Part shown: positions 26,930 to 36,383 of the stretch, one piece after another
How positions within the stretch are numbered: the first letter of the stretch is position 1
Layout of the letters: every line of letters starts with the position of its first letter
Origin: SKPS01 sp964469215
GTDB lineage: Bacteria > Bacteroidota > Bacteroidia > Bacteroidales > SKPS01
Length of the DNA stretch: 64,000 nt
NCBI GenBank assembly: GCA_964469215.1
Contig: CAYXYB010000011.1
Span: 30,265-94,264 of the forward strand
Reading direction: 5' to 3'
Notes under the pieces: generated by a model
The model's input: only the letters and a program-made list of their open reading frames with translations
Database searches by the model: none
What the model was told of the DNA's origin: nothing
Program-made: the position numbers and the translations under genes

Positions 26930-28414
26930 ATGAAATATTCAATTATGCCTCCTGCTGTTGTTAAACATGCGTCACTGTGTAACATAAATTTATGTTTTAT
27001 TCTTATTTCTGTTTTGCTGTTGCCTGATTTATTATCCGGTCAGAATAATGCAAATTTCAGAACCGACAACCGGAGCCAGATGATTGCCACCACCTGTCTG
27101 GATACCAGTTCAACCACCATAGTCACATTCGACTATTTAAATTACGTTTGGGACACTTTGTTTACCATAAATGATCACAACGCCGGTTCAGTATGGTTCT
27201 CAAATTACGACAATTACCACCGGAGGTACTTTTATTATGGTATCAACAAAATAAATGATTCCACATTCACCACCTCATTCTATTCTTTAGATCTCTATTC
27301 GCAACAAATAGATTCGCTCTTTACCATTGATGGATCACTGGCTGTTGACATGCTATACGATATCTTCAGAAACAGCCTCCTGGTCTGCCTGAGGGATGAA
27401 ATGCTGAGCTATAATCTGAGTTCAGGTATTTTGGATACACTAATGACTATACCCACTGCAACGGCCATTTATGCCACTTATCCTCATTATTTTGACTATC
27501 TGAAGCAGCGATACACCTATCTCAGGTCTTTGCCCTCAAGTGAATGGGTAAGCCTGAATCTGAAGGAGGCCGTCACCGACACCATTATACAAGACGCTAT
27601 GATGAACAACATGTCTTCTCCGACAAATACCGTATTCAATGAAACAGATGGCTTCTTTTATGGAATGTCGAAAGACATTCAAAACAACAAGATATATGTT
27701 GTTTCTGTTGATAAAAATCCCAACAACAAGTGGGTAATATGTTCTCTGCCTTCTGATTATTGGAGTCATCTTAACCAGCAAAAAGCATGTTTTGATGCAA
27801 CACGCGGATTCTACCTTCTGCCTTATTATTCTGATGCATCAGAGAGCAAACTTGCTATTATTAATATTCAGAATCAAAGCTGGCAGACAATACCATATTC
27901 AAAGAATACAAACAATCATCATCTCGACAACCTGCCTGATCCCATCATAAAACTTGAGGATAGCATCCTGGTTTCAAACTGGTATCCAAACTACACATGG
28001 TATTTTAATGACGTTGCCATTCCACAATCCGGCAATCAGATCTGGAAGCCGGCCTCAACCGGCTGGTACAAGGTTTCTGTTGTCAGGCCCGATAGTTCAA
28101 TCGCTTTTTCAAACAGCATTTACGTTGCATTTGCAAACATTACTCAATATGATGAGAAAGCGGGTTCAATATCTGTATATCCAAATCCTGGCAGAGATTA
28201 TATATCTGTAGAAGTGCACAACCACAATATTCCGGTTAAACATATTGATATTGAAATGCGTAATATGTCAGGACAACTTGTAGGGCAATACAATTTCGAT
28301 TATGGTAGTGAACCGGTAATAATTTCAACGAAAAATCTGAATTCCGGTATTTACTTTATTTCAGCAATGTACGACAACATACAGAGCCACAAGAAAATCA
28401 TTATCACCAGGTAG
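26930..28414 (+). CDS. Secreted protein of unknown function with T9SS sorting tail
   Basis: 494 residues. A hydrophobic N-terminus with a cleavable-looking signal (ISVLLLPDLLSGQ) is followed by about 350 residues with repeated FDYLNYVWDTLFTI, FYSLDLYSQQIDSLFTID and YNLSSGILDTLMTI-type strands. These suggest a beta-propeller. An Ig-like module follows (SNWYPNYTWYFNDVAIPQ). The T9SS type A sorting domain starts ISVYPNPGRDYISVEV and ends NLNSGIYFISAMYDN. It should be secreted by the type IX system. No catalytic motif is visible. Confidence 0.85.
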   Translation: MKYSIMPPAVVKHASLCNINLCFILISVLLLPDLLSGQNNANFRTDNRSQMIATTCLDTSSTTIVTFDYLNYVWDTLFTINDHNAGSVWFSNYDNYHRRYFYYGINKINDSTFTTSFYSLDLYSQQIDSLFTIDGSLAVDMLYDIFRNSLLVCLRDEMLSYNLSSGILDTLMTIPTATAIYATYPHYFDYLKQRYTYLRSLPSSEWVSLNLKEAVTDTIIQDAMMNNMSSPTNTVFNETDGFFYGMSKDIQNNKIYVVSVDKNPNNKWVICSLPSDYWSHLNQQKACFDATRGFYLLPYYSDASESKLAIINIQNQSWQTIPYSKNTNNHHLDNLPDPIIKLEDSILVSNWYPNYTWYFNDVAIPQSGNQIWKPASTGWYKVSVVRPDSSIAFSNSIYVAFANITQYDEKAGSISVYPNPGRDYISVEVHNHNIPVKHIDIEMRNMSGQLVGQYNFDYGSEPVIISTKNLNSGIYFISAMYDNIQSHKKIIITR

Positions 28415-28589
28415 GTTCCGGCACTCTGATTTTTCTTAGGTTGAAAATTATTCCAGGGTTAGGATAATGTTCCCTTCGACACGGATGACAGGCTGAATTA
28501 AAGTTTGAGCAGGACAATGGCCGCAAAAAGATATAGCCGCATGTTGCTTTAAAAACTGCAGATTCCCGTTTTTGAAACTAAAAATCTAT

Positions 28590-28597
28590 TATCTTTG
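28590..28597 (+). promoter_or_regulatory. Promoter -7 box for tRNA-Met
   Basis: TATCTTTG, 12 bases before the first tRNA base. Confidence 0.5.
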
Positions 28598-28609
28598 CCC
28601 CCCTGAATT

Positions 28610-28683
28610 GGCGAGGTAGCTCAGGTGGTTAGAGCGTCGGATTCATAACCCGGAGGTCACGAGTTCAAATCTCGTCCTCGCTA
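28610..28683 (+). tRNA. tRNA-Met (anticodon CAT), elongator
   Basis: 74 bases with full cloverleaf: acceptor GGCGAGG/CCTCGCT (first pair G-T), D-arm TAGCTCAGGTGGTTAGAGC, anticodon loop TTCATAA, T-arm with GAGTTCAAATCTC. CCA is not encoded. The lack of three G-C pairs at the base of the anticodon stem argues against the initiator. A tRNA-Ile with lysidine is less likely from the stem sequence. Confidence 0.95.
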
Positions 28684-28689
28684 CAAAAT

Positions 28690-28714
28690 AAAACCCGGTT
28701 ACAAGCCGGGTTTT
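28690..28714 (+). terminator. Rho-independent terminator of tRNA-Met
   Basis: AAAACCCGG (28690-28698), 7-base loop, CCGGGTTTT (28706-28714), ending in a T run. Confidence 0.85.
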
Positions 28715-29022
28715 CTGCCTTCACTTCGCTCACGTTTGAGTTTTTTGCTTGGTGTACAATAACTCATAACTCATAGTTCATAACTCCTGATCTACTCTGT
28801 GTAATAAAAAAGACCTCAACCAATCAATTATTCATCAAATTGATATTCCAGAACATATTACCCCAATGATATCATTCTGCAATTTATAGGAGGTTAATTC
28901 AGCTTCAACCAATTGAAATACGATGCGAGAGGCTATACGCTGAGAAATAAGCCACGCTAAAGAGCGCCCGAAGCTACTGACAAAATATTTTTACCCAGGA
29001 AGCAACCTGTCTGACATCTTCG
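28715..29022. repeat. Gap holding copy A of a dispersed intergenic repeat
   Basis: From about 28762 to 28838 tandem CTCATAA units are followed by CTCTGTGTAATAAAAAA and CCTCAACCA. The same order occurs at 30826-30890. No coding potential or known RNA is seen in the remainder. Confidence 0.5.
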
Positions 29023-29030
29023 TATATTTG
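29023..29030 (+). promoter_or_regulatory. Promoter -7 box for secreted protein at 29100
   Basis: TATATTTG, perfect TAnnTTTG, 69 bases before ATG 29100. Confidence 0.45.
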
Positions 29031-29099
29031 ATCAATTAAAATCTGGAAATGAGGGTTTCTGGACAGGCTGACGCAGGCATTTACTAAAATAAACCGACC

Positions 29100-29885
29100 A
29101 TGAAAAAACTTGCTCTGATTGTCATAGTTTTTTTCTCTGTGACATCTGCACATGGACAAATTCTAAACGGAAGCTTTGAAAATGACTCAACATCCGACTT
29201 GTCTGATTGGCAATGGACTTGCCTGGCTGAACCATTCAGCAGCGCACCGGCAGAGGGCGGTAATTGGTGTATAAAAGTTTATGGCGGAAATACACAGGGA
29301 TGTTTTCCCGGTTATGCATATCAAAAGTTACCGGCTATTACAAACGGACAGTCATTTGTTCTTTCAGGCTGGGCATTTCAACAATCTTCACCTACACCTG
29401 TCGGTATCTATTTTGGTACAATCAATAACGGTACGATTTCTCTTCAATCGGGGGATACTACATCCGCAACTTCATGGACGCTCTTAAGTGTGCAATCAGG
29501 TTTTTCACTTTCCGCCGGAGACACCGCTGCAGTTGTTCTTTATGGTGGACTTGCAGGAGGCCCCCTTCAGTGTTATGGATTCTTTGACCTGATCAACCTT
29601 CAACAAATTACGGGAATGAATGATAATGAGCGAGTACAGACAATTAGAATTTTTCCTAATCCTTGTACCAATCAAACAACTCTGCAAACTTCAATTCCTT
29701 TAATCAACGCAACTCTCACGGTGGACAATATTTTTGGGCAGGTAGTAACGCAAAGAAAAAACATCAACGGGCAGTCAGTAACTTTACAGCTCAACGACTT
29801 TCCGACAGGATTATATTTAATTCGGCTGACAGAGGAGCATAATCAAATCGCAACAAAAAAAATAATCATCACGGACTTACACTGA
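29100..29885 (+). CDS. Secreted carbohydrate-binding-like protein with T9SS sorting tail
   Basis: 261 residues. A signal peptide (MKKLALIVIVFFSVTSAHGQ) leads to a single beta-sandwich of about 150 residues. It starts ILNGSFENDSTSDLSDWQW, the usual opening of CBM/DUF642-like jelly rolls, and contains SFVLSGWAFQQSS. The C-terminal T9SS type A domain begins IRIFPNPCTNQTTL and ends DFPTGLYLIRLTEEHN. Probably a small secreted or surface-bound binding protein; the ligand is unknown. Confidence 0.85.
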   Translation: MKKLALIVIVFFSVTSAHGQILNGSFENDSTSDLSDWQWTCLAEPFSSAPAEGGNWCIKVYGGNTQGCFPGYAYQKLPAITNGQSFVLSGWAFQQSSPTPVGIYFGTINNGTISLQSGDTTSATSWTLLSVQSGFSLSAGDTAAVVLYGGLAGGPLQCYGFFDLINLQQITGMNDNERVQTIRIFPNPCTNQTTLQTSIPLINATLTVDNIFGQVVTQRKNINGQSVTLQLNDFPTGLYLIRLTEEHNQIATKKIIITDLH

Positions 29886-30109
29886 AGTCAAAATCACTGG
29901 GCGTAATAGATTGCCAACAGACAACAGCTCAATATACTCCTTTAGCCAATGGTAAAATCTTTTCACGACAGGAAATGAACTCTGTCTGAATCCAGAAATA
30001 ATTTGATCGTTGAAAGGCCTTAATTAGGGCTTTGAGAAAACAAATTTTAGCGGAAGAAAAGATAAAATTTAAAAAAAAAAAAAAACGAATGTATAAGTGA
30101 AAAGCAACT

Positions 30110-30117
30110 TATATTTG
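30110..30117 (+). promoter_or_regulatory. Promoter -7 box for lipoprotein at 30122
   Basis: TATATTTG ends only 4 bases before the ATG, so the transcript would begin at or inside the start codon (possible leaderless mRNA). The rest of the gap 29886-30109 shows nothing recognisable apart from an A run near 30069-30085. Confidence 0.45.
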
Positions 30118-30121
30118 CATT

Positions 30122-30787
30122 ATGAGAAGGTTCACCCCGATTTTGATGCTTATGGCTTTAATTCTGCTGAATGGTTGCCCACCGGCTGCAACGTTTGACG
30201 AGCCTCAGCCAAAGGGGACAAAACCTATAGACATGTTCCCAAAAAGGTTGCAGGGGAAATACCAGGATCAGGAAGGGGCTTCAGTTCTAACAATTTCTGC
30301 CAGACGGATCATCAGGTATTTCGATTTCGACATGCGGGAACATCGCAACACTTTTGGCTCTCCGTATATTCTATCGGGCGATACACTTATCGACACCGAA
30401 GAGGGAACGAAGGAGATAATAGTGTGGGATGGAGATACGGTGGTTTTTCATGTTGCATATACAGATACCCTGTTCAGTATCTCACCCGACAATGTGCTGA
30501 AAAAGTTCAAAGGCTACTATTTTCTAAACAAACGGTACAATGAGGATGAATGGACGGTGAATAAACTGCACCTGAGAAAGGGTGTTCTGACTATCGGAAC
30601 CATTTCATCACCGGAGGATATAGAAAGCCTGAGAGCGATAACAGAAAGTGCGTCTGACACTGTGTCAACGCATTTCTCACCGTCAAGGAAGCAATTCAGG
30701 CAGTTTATTCGGCAGGATGGCTTCCGTGATCAGGAGCTTTTCTACAGGATTGATATCTTAAAAAACCACCCTCAAACATCAAAATGA
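30122..30787 (+). CDS. Lipoprotein of unknown function
   Basis: 221 residues. A clear lipoprotein signal with lipobox LLNGC (C19) precedes a Pro-rich linker. About 180 residues follow of alternating strands such as GKYQDQEGASVLTISARRIIRYFDF, KKFKGYYFLNKRYNEDEWTVNKLHLRKGVL and LTIGTISSPEDIESLRAI. I do not recognise the family. It may be a small barrel-like envelope lipoprotein. It appears to be transcribed alone. Confidence 0.75.
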   Translation: MRRFTPILMLMALILLNGCPPAATFDEPQPKGTKPIDMFPKRLQGKYQDQEGASVLTISARRIIRYFDFDMREHRNTFGSPYILSGDTLIDTEEGTKEIIVWDGDTVVFHVAYTDTLFSISPDNVLKKFKGYYFLNKRYNEDEWTVNKLHLRKGVLTIGTISSPEDIESLRAITESASDTVSTHFSPSRKQFRQFIRQDGFRDQELFYRIDILKNHPQTSK

Positions 30788-31120
30788 ACTATCTGATTAT
30801 TAATGTAACTCTTCAAATCCAGATCACTCATAACTCATAACTTCTGAATTCCTCTGTGTGATAAAAAATCTCAACCATTCAGAAATTCATTTCTCTCTCA
30901 AAGACGTTTAAAATTAAAGAAAAACGAATGAAGCACCGATACTCTCAATTTATATCTCCTTTGTAAAACATCAGGTTTCCGGAAGTCTATATCAATATGA
31001 CAGTTAAATATAATACCACAACTTTTCAACCATGGCTCAATCCGGATTCAATCGAATACTTAATTTAATATTTGGTATTAGAGTTAATAAGATTAAAAAC
31101 CATCTTTGCCCAAAACATCG
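30788..31120. repeat. Gap holding copy B of the dispersed intergenic repeat
   Basis: 30826-30890 repeats the CTCATAACTCATAACT ... CTCTGTGTGATAAAAAA ... CTCAACCA order seen at 28762-28838. Nothing else recognisable before the promoter of the next gene. Confidence 0.5.
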
Positions 31121-31128
31121 TATTTTTG
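31121..31128 (+). promoter_or_regulatory. Promoter -7 box for NamZ-like gene
   Basis: TATTTTTG, 52 bases before ATG 31181. Confidence 0.4.
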
Positions 31129-31180
31129 AAGATTGATCAACCTGTGTCGGTTTAATCAATAGTTTCTCATCCTGAAACAT

Positions 31181-32431
31181 ATGAAAATTAGTGACATTCG
31201 GTTTCTTTACATCATAGTCCTGATTTTTTCACAGGTAATAAATACCGGGTGCCGGGGTGGCGTCTCTGATACAGTACCTGACTTATCATCAGAAGCAAAA
31301 ATACCGGATAGTTCTGGTAATTCAGGGTTTAAAACCGGGGCTGAACAAACAACTCTTTATTTCAGTCTGCTGGAAGGTAAGAAGGTAGGGGTAACCGGCA
31401 ACCAGACCACCATGATCGGTAATGTTCACATGGTCGACAGTCTTTTACAATCAGGCATCAGGGTTGTAAAGGTTTTTTGTCCTGAGCACGGATTCAGGGG
31501 TGAGGCTGAAGCCGGCAAGGCTGTGCAGGATGGAAAAGACCCCTGGACAGGCCTTCCAATTATATCCCTTTATGGTAAACACAAGAAACCAACACCTAAA
31601 GATCTGTCAGGTATTGATATTATGATATTTGATATACAGGATGTCGGAGCCAGGTTTTATACCTATATCTCTACCCTTCATTATGTCATGGAGGCCTGCG
31701 CCGAACAGAAGATACCGCTGCTGGTACTCGACAGGCCAAATCCCAATGGCCACTACGTTGATGGACCTGTTTTGAACCCGCAATTCAGCTCATTTATCGG
31801 GATGCACCCGGTTCCCCTGGTTCACGGAATGACCATGGCTGAATATGCCCGCATGATAAATGGAGAAGGGTGGCTGGCAAACGGTATAAGGTGCAATCTT
31901 ACCTGGATTTCGATGACAGGTTATACACACAACAGCATCTGTCACCTGCCAGTTAACCCTTCGCCGAACCTTCAGGATATGGATGCAGTGTATCTTTACC
32001 CTTCAATATGTCTACTCGAGGGAACCATTGCAACCGTGGGGCGTGGTACCGACTTCCCGTTCAGGCTTATTGGGCATCCTGCTGTTAAAACCGGTGACAC
32101 CTCATTCATCCCGGGAAGTATTCCCGGTAAAAGTGAAAAGCCAAAGCTGCTCGGAGAGTTGTGCCATGGCTGGAAACTTACCGGACAGAAACCTGATGGC
32201 TCTTCGGTACTTGATTCGCTGGATCTCACCTGGCTCATAAGGATTTATAACGAAACCGGTAAACCGGGTAATTTCTTTACCTCATCATTCGACCTGCTTG
32301 CCGGAACTGATGAGCTTCGGAAACAGATAATAAATGGGGTACCGAAAGCTGAGATCAGGAAAAGCTGGGAACCGACACTCTCTGAGTTCCGCAAAATCAG
32401 AAATAAATACCTGCTTTATAAGGATTTATGA
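31181..32431 (+). CDS. DUF1343 lipoprotein, exo-beta-N-acetylmuramidase NamZ-like
   Basis: 416 residues. The lipoprotein signal ends in lipobox NTGC (C24). The family core starts EGKKVGVTGNQTTM. It includes VKVFCPEHGFRGEAEAGK, then FDIQDVGARFYTYISTLHYVMEA, DRPNPNGHYVDGP and EGTIATVGRGTDFPF, the GH171/NamZ pattern. The characterised NamZ of Bacillus subtilis removes terminal MurNAc from peptidoglycan fragments. Here the protein would do so at a membrane in the periplasm, consistent with cell-wall recycling. No mur recycling genes lie next to it. Confidence 0.88.
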   Translation: MKISDIRFLYIIVLIFSQVINTGCRGGVSDTVPDLSSEAKIPDSSGNSGFKTGAEQTTLYFSLLEGKKVGVTGNQTTMIGNVHMVDSLLQSGIRVVKVFCPEHGFRGEAEAGKAVQDGKDPWTGLPIISLYGKHKKPTPKDLSGIDIMIFDIQDVGARFYTYISTLHYVMEACAEQKIPLLVLDRPNPNGHYVDGPVLNPQFSSFIGMHPVPLVHGMTMAEYARMINGEGWLANGIRCNLTWISMTGYTHNSICHLPVNPSPNLQDMDAVYLYPSICLLEGTIATVGRGTDFPFRLIGHPAVKTGDTSFIPGSIPGKSEKPKLLGELCHGWKLTGQKPDGSSVLDSLDLTWLIRIYNETGKPGNFFTSSFDLLAGTDELRKQIINGVPKAEIRKSWEPTLSEFRKIRNKYLLYKDL

Positions 32432-32713
32432 TTAAAATTCTTGTGTACCGGTATTAGTGATTTCAGTCCCGGCTGGAGACCAGAGGGAGAGATTTGTGGT
32501 TTTGATTCTATTATTCTATTTCCAGTCGATATTGCTTTATTTGAATTTAAAACATTTGCTGCTTGTAATATTCCAGACATATTCTGGCAAATCTGTTTAT
32601 TTTTGACCATGGAACCGGTAAAAGTAACTCCGGGCATAAGACTATTCTAATAATAAAACACAATATCCCTGTAATCAGACAAATTTGAATGGAGTTTAAA
32701 TCTATTTAATACA
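32432..32713. other. Intergenic, nothing recognisable
   Basis: 282 bases of AT-rich sequence. Short open frames on both strands have no family resemblance or convincing start signal. Confidence 0.5.
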
Positions 32714-35092
32714 ATGAACCCAAAAAAACTGACAAAAAGCAATGCCACCCAAGTTAAAAAGAAACCGGGGGAGGTGCATGCCATCAGAATGCCAGAAGCT
32801 GTAAAGTTCCCTCCCTTGCCACCATGGATTGAGATGCTTATCATAGTTGTTTTTGCCATAGGCCTGTATGCCAACACCCTTACTCATGGTTTTGCCCTTG
32901 ACGACACTATGATGATAACCCATAATCAGTTCACCAAAGCGGGGATAAAAGGAATTGGCAAAATACTAACTAACGATGCATTCACGGGTTTTCATGGCGA
33001 AGATAAAAACCTGCTTCCAGGAGGACGGTACCGGCCATTGTCCCAGATAATGTTTGCTGTTGAATATGAGATCTTTGGAAAAAATCCACTGCCCGGACAT
33101 CTGATCAATATTCTTCTATACGCTGTCGCCTGTATGTTGCTGTATAAGATGCTCAGGATTTTGTTTGAGAATGAAAGGATCCAGCTGTGGCGTTTATCTC
33201 TTCCGTTTATAATCACCCTGCTTTTTACAGTACATCCGCTGCATACTGAAGTTGTTGCAAACATCAAGAGCCGGGATGAGATCCTTGGCCTTATAGGTTT
33301 TGCACTGTTGGGTTTACTTGCACTGAATTATATCAAAAGTCAGAAGAGAATCCTTTATGTTTCAATTGTTGTGGTATTCCTGCTGTCAATGCTCTCAAAA
33401 GAGAGCGCTTTAACCTACCTGGCAGCTGTCCCTTTGATGATATTGTATCATCAGGGCAGGTTCTCAAAACATATGTGGCACATATTTGCAGTACTTGTGG
33501 CAGGTTTTGTCGCATATCTGATTGTAAGGATCGGAGCCATTGGAGTCCCTCCGGGGAGTGTGAGAAACATGGAGCTGCTGAACAATCCATTCCTTCACGC
33601 CACTGCTGCAGAGAAGCTTGCAACCCTTCTGTTCACATGGATCAAATATGTTGGGCTTGTGCTATTCCCACATCCTCTTACCCATGATTATTATCCATGG
33701 CACATAACATATAAATCCTTTGCAAACGGTGCTGTGCTGCTATCACTGGTTTTCTTTGCAGGTTTTGCAATCTATTCTGTAAAGAAAATCAGAAAACCCG
33801 ATATGGTTGCAATGGGCTTTTTGCTTTTTGTGATTCTGTTTTCGAGCCAGTCGAACCTCCTCGTGAATATCGGTGCATTTATGAATGAGCGTTTTGTATT
33901 TGTTGCACTTTTAGGTGTTATTTTGATGTTTGTCTGGTTTCTGTTGAAATGGTTGCCTGCGAAATTAAAAGACAATGGTTCAGTGGCTTTGATAATTTTT
34001 GCAGTGATGATTACAGGGTTCTCGGTGAAAACGGTAAGCAGAAACAAGGCATGGAAGGATGACTTTACTCTTTTTACTACAGATGTGCTTGTTTCGGCTA
34101 ACAGTGCAAAAGTTAACACCTCAGCCGGTGGAGCATGGTACGACAAGGCACTTGCCACAGACAATGAGGAAATGAGAAAAGGACTTTTACAAAAGGCGGT
34201 GGTACATTTTGAGAATGGTGTAAGGTTGCACCCTACATATCTCGATGGGCAGCTTGCGCTGGGCAACGCATATCTCTATCTTGAAGATTATCCGAAGGCA
34301 CTTGAAGCCTATCAGGCCTGTCTCAGGATAAGTCATAAATATCCAAAGACTTTTCAAAACCTTAAGGTTCTAGCAGCAAAGGCCTTGCGTGCTAAAGATT
34401 ATCCTGTTTCAGCAGCCGCATACCGTATTTTGGTAGATGATGATCCGGCAGATTTTGGGTTGAGAATTGATTATGCAGAAGCACTTCTGAATAACAGAGA
34501 ATTCGGTACATCAGGCAGGCTTCTGGACTCGCTTTTGATATTGATTCCTAAGGATGCCAGGGTAAATCATCTGCAGGGTCAGTTATGGGGGCGTTATCTT
34601 GCATTTGAACCGGGGGTAACTCAGATCCAGCGACAGCAATATTTGCTAAGATCAAAAGATTATCTGATCCAAGCGGTCGGTAATGATCCTGACAATTACG
34701 GCATGACAGAGAATCTGGGAATTGTTTACGGGTTGCTGGGTGATATCAACAAGGCACTTTCGCTGTTTAAGAAAGCTCTGGATATGATGCTGGCTAAAAA
34801 GGAGGAAATGTCTGAGGATGCCTCTTTGTTAAAAGCTTATCATGAGGATCTGTCGAGGATTTATAGAAATATAGGAGATACCTATCGAAACATGTCGGAT
34901 ATGAGGCAGGCAATGGAACATTATGACAGGAGTATCTTTTATAATTCTGATGATCCGGCTCTTATAACCCAGGTGGCTTCAATGTATAATTCAATGGGGA
35001 ACAGACAAAAGGCTGTTGAGCTACTTCAGGCATATTCAATCCGCCACCCGGGAGAACGGATGATTACAGAGATGTTGGAGAAATTGCAATGA
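32714..35092 (+). CDS. TMTC-like polytopic glycosyltransferase with C-terminal TPR repeats
   Basis: 792 residues. A cytoplasmic head leads to about ten transmembrane helices. The first loop contains HGFALDDTMMITHN, whose Asp pair matches the GT-C catalytic loop. A DUF1736-like region follows (NNPFLHATAAEKLATLLFTWIKYVGLVLFPHPL ... DYYPWHI). The last ~330 residues are TPRs (LALGNAYLYLEDYPKALEAYQACL; ENLGIVYGLLGDINKALSLFKKAL; YRNIGDTYRNMSDMRQAMEHYDRS). This order is that of eukaryotic TMTC O-mannosyltransferases and their bacterial relatives. It may transfer a lipid-linked sugar onto secreted proteins; unproven. It converges with the aminotransferase, 4 bases between stops. Confidence 0.8.
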   Translation: MNPKKLTKSNATQVKKKPGEVHAIRMPEAVKFPPLPPWIEMLIIVVFAIGLYANTLTHGFALDDTMMITHNQFTKAGIKGIGKILTNDAFTGFHGEDKNLLPGGRYRPLSQIMFAVEYEIFGKNPLPGHLINILLYAVACMLLYKMLRILFENERIQLWRLSLPFIITLLFTVHPLHTEVVANIKSRDEILGLIGFALLGLLALNYIKSQKRILYVSIVVVFLLSMLSKESALTYLAAVPLMILYHQGRFSKHMWHIFAVLVAGFVAYLIVRIGAIGVPPGSVRNMELLNNPFLHATAAEKLATLLFTWIKYVGLVLFPHPLTHDYYPWHITYKSFANGAVLLSLVFFAGFAIYSVKKIRKPDMVAMGFLLFVILFSSQSNLLVNIGAFMNERFVFVALLGVILMFVWFLLKWLPAKLKDNGSVALIIFAVMITGFSVKTVSRNKAWKDDFTLFTTDVLVSANSAKVNTSAGGAWYDKALATDNEEMRKGLLQKAVVHFENGVRLHPTYLDGQLALGNAYLYLEDYPKALEAYQACLRISHKYPKTFQNLKVLAAKALRAKDYPVSAAAYRILVDDDPADFGLRIDYAEALLNNREFGTSGRLLDSLLILIPKDARVNHLQGQLWGRYLAFEPGVTQIQRQQYLLRSKDYLIQAVGNDPDNYGMTENLGIVYGLLGDINKALSLFKKALDMMLAKKEEMSEDASLLKAYHEDLSRIYRNIGDTYRNMSDMRQAMEHYDRSIFYNSDDPALITQVASMYNSMGNRQKAVELLQAYSIRHPGERMITEMLEKLQ

Positions 35093-35096
35093 CTTT

Positions 35097-36296
35097 TTAC
35101 AAGGTTCTTCCCGGATAGACCCTCAGCGCCTCTGATAGAGTTTCCATTGCCCCCTGCAGGTCTTCAACCTTTAGAACGTATGAAATCCTTACTTCATTAA
35201 GTCCTCTCCCTTTAGTGGCATAGAATCCTGTTGCCGGAGCGAGCATAACTGTCCGGTTATTATAGCTGAAATCTTCGAGTAGCCATCTGCAGAATTTGTC
35301 TGCATCATCGATGGGGAGTTTTGCTACAACATAGAAAGCACCTTTAGGAACCGGACAGAAAGCACCTTCCATTTTGTTAATTGCTTTTACCACCAGGTTG
35401 CGCCGTGCAAGATATTCTGCAAGTACCATTTCGAAATAGGAGGCAGGGGTGTCAACAGCAGCTTCGGCAGCAACCTGTCCGAAGGTTGGAGGGCTTAAGC
35501 GTGCCTGGGCAAATTTTAGTGCCGTTGCCAGGACATCCTTGTTCTTTGTAACCAGATTGCCTATCCTCACACCGCATGCAGAGTATCTTTTCGAAACAGA
35601 ATCAATCATAATAATGTTTTCTTCAAGCCCTTCGAGATGCATCACACTCTCATGTTTCAGACCGTCGTAGGTGAACTCACGGTAAACTTCATCTGCAAAA
35701 AGGTACAGGTCGTATTTGAGCACAAGTTCACGAAGAACTTCAAGTTCCTGACGGCTGTATAGATAACCTGTAGGGTTGTTTGGGTTGCAAATCATTATGG
35801 CTTTGGTACGGGGGGTTATCACCTTTTCGAAATCGGAAATGGGAGGAAGGGCAAATCCGCTTTCGATAGAGGAGAAAATGGGTTTGATAACCACGCCGGC
35901 ATTAACTGCAAAGCCTATATAGTTGGCATAGAATGGTTCAGGTATGATGATCTCGTCCCCAGGATCGACACAAGTCTGCATGGCGAACAAAATTGCCTCA
36001 GAAGCGCCTGCACCGATGATGATCTCTTCGGGGGTGACATCAATGCCCACGCTTTTATAATAACCGGCAAGTTTCTGACGATATGAAAGAATACCTGCTG
36101 AATGACTGTATTCAATGGTTTTCTTGCTGAAGTTCCTCACCGCCTGCAAAGCAACCTCCGGTGTTTCTATGTCGGGTTGCCCTATATTGAGATGATACAC
36201 TTTGGTGCCCCTGCTCTTGGCTTTTTCTGCATAAGGAACCAGCTTACGGATGGGTGATTCGGGCATCAGGTGCCCTTTTTCTGATATTTTTGGCAT
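35097..36296 (-). CDS. Class I/II PLP-dependent aminotransferase
   Basis: 399 residues. It shows the aspartate-aminotransferase fold: VYHLNIGQPDIETP near residue 33, IIIGAGASEAILFAM, CNPNNPTGYLYS at 170-181, ADEVYREFTYDG, and PLP lysine K236 in DSVSKRYSACGVRIGN. The closing Arg region is GLNEVRISYVL. The substrate is not determined; aspartate, aromatic or branched amino acids are all possible for this subgroup. A terminator belonging to the upstream DUF1573 gene separates the two, so it is probably transcribed from its own promoter. Confidence 0.92.
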   Translation of the reverse strand: MPKISEKGHLMPESPIRKLVPYAEKAKSRGTKVYHLNIGQPDIETPEVALQAVRNFSKKTIEYSHSAGILSYRQKLAGYYKSVGIDVTPEEIIIGAGASEAILFAMQTCVDPGDEIIIPEPFYANYIGFAVNAGVVIKPIFSSIESGFALPPISDFEKVITPRTKAIMICNPNNPTGYLYSRQELEVLRELVLKYDLYLFADEVYREFTYDGLKHESVMHLEGLEENIIMIDSVSKRYSACGVRIGNLVTKNKDVLATALKFAQARLSPPTFGQVAAEAAVDTPASYFEMVLAEYLARRNLVVKAINKMEGAFCPVPKGAFYVVAKLPIDDADKFCRWLLEDFSYNNRTVMLAPATGFYATKGRGLNEVRISYVLKVEDLQGAMETLSEALRVYPGRTL

Positions 36297-36319
36297 AACT
36301 GTATAATAATTTGGTGAAT

Positions 36320-36345
36320 AAAAAATCCCGGCAATGTTGCCGGGA
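36320..36345 (-). terminator. Rho-independent terminator of the DUF1573 gene
   Basis: TCCCGGC and GCCGGGA (36326-36332, 36339-36345) pair; on the minus strand they are followed by five T. Confidence 0.85.
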
Positions 36346-36383
36346 CAAAGTTCTGAAAAAAATTAAACCAAACTGGATTTATG

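Noticed and set aside
32416..32650. Small frames on both strands between NamZ-like and TMTC-like genes
   Set aside because: No signal, promoter or recognisable motif; they overlap each other.
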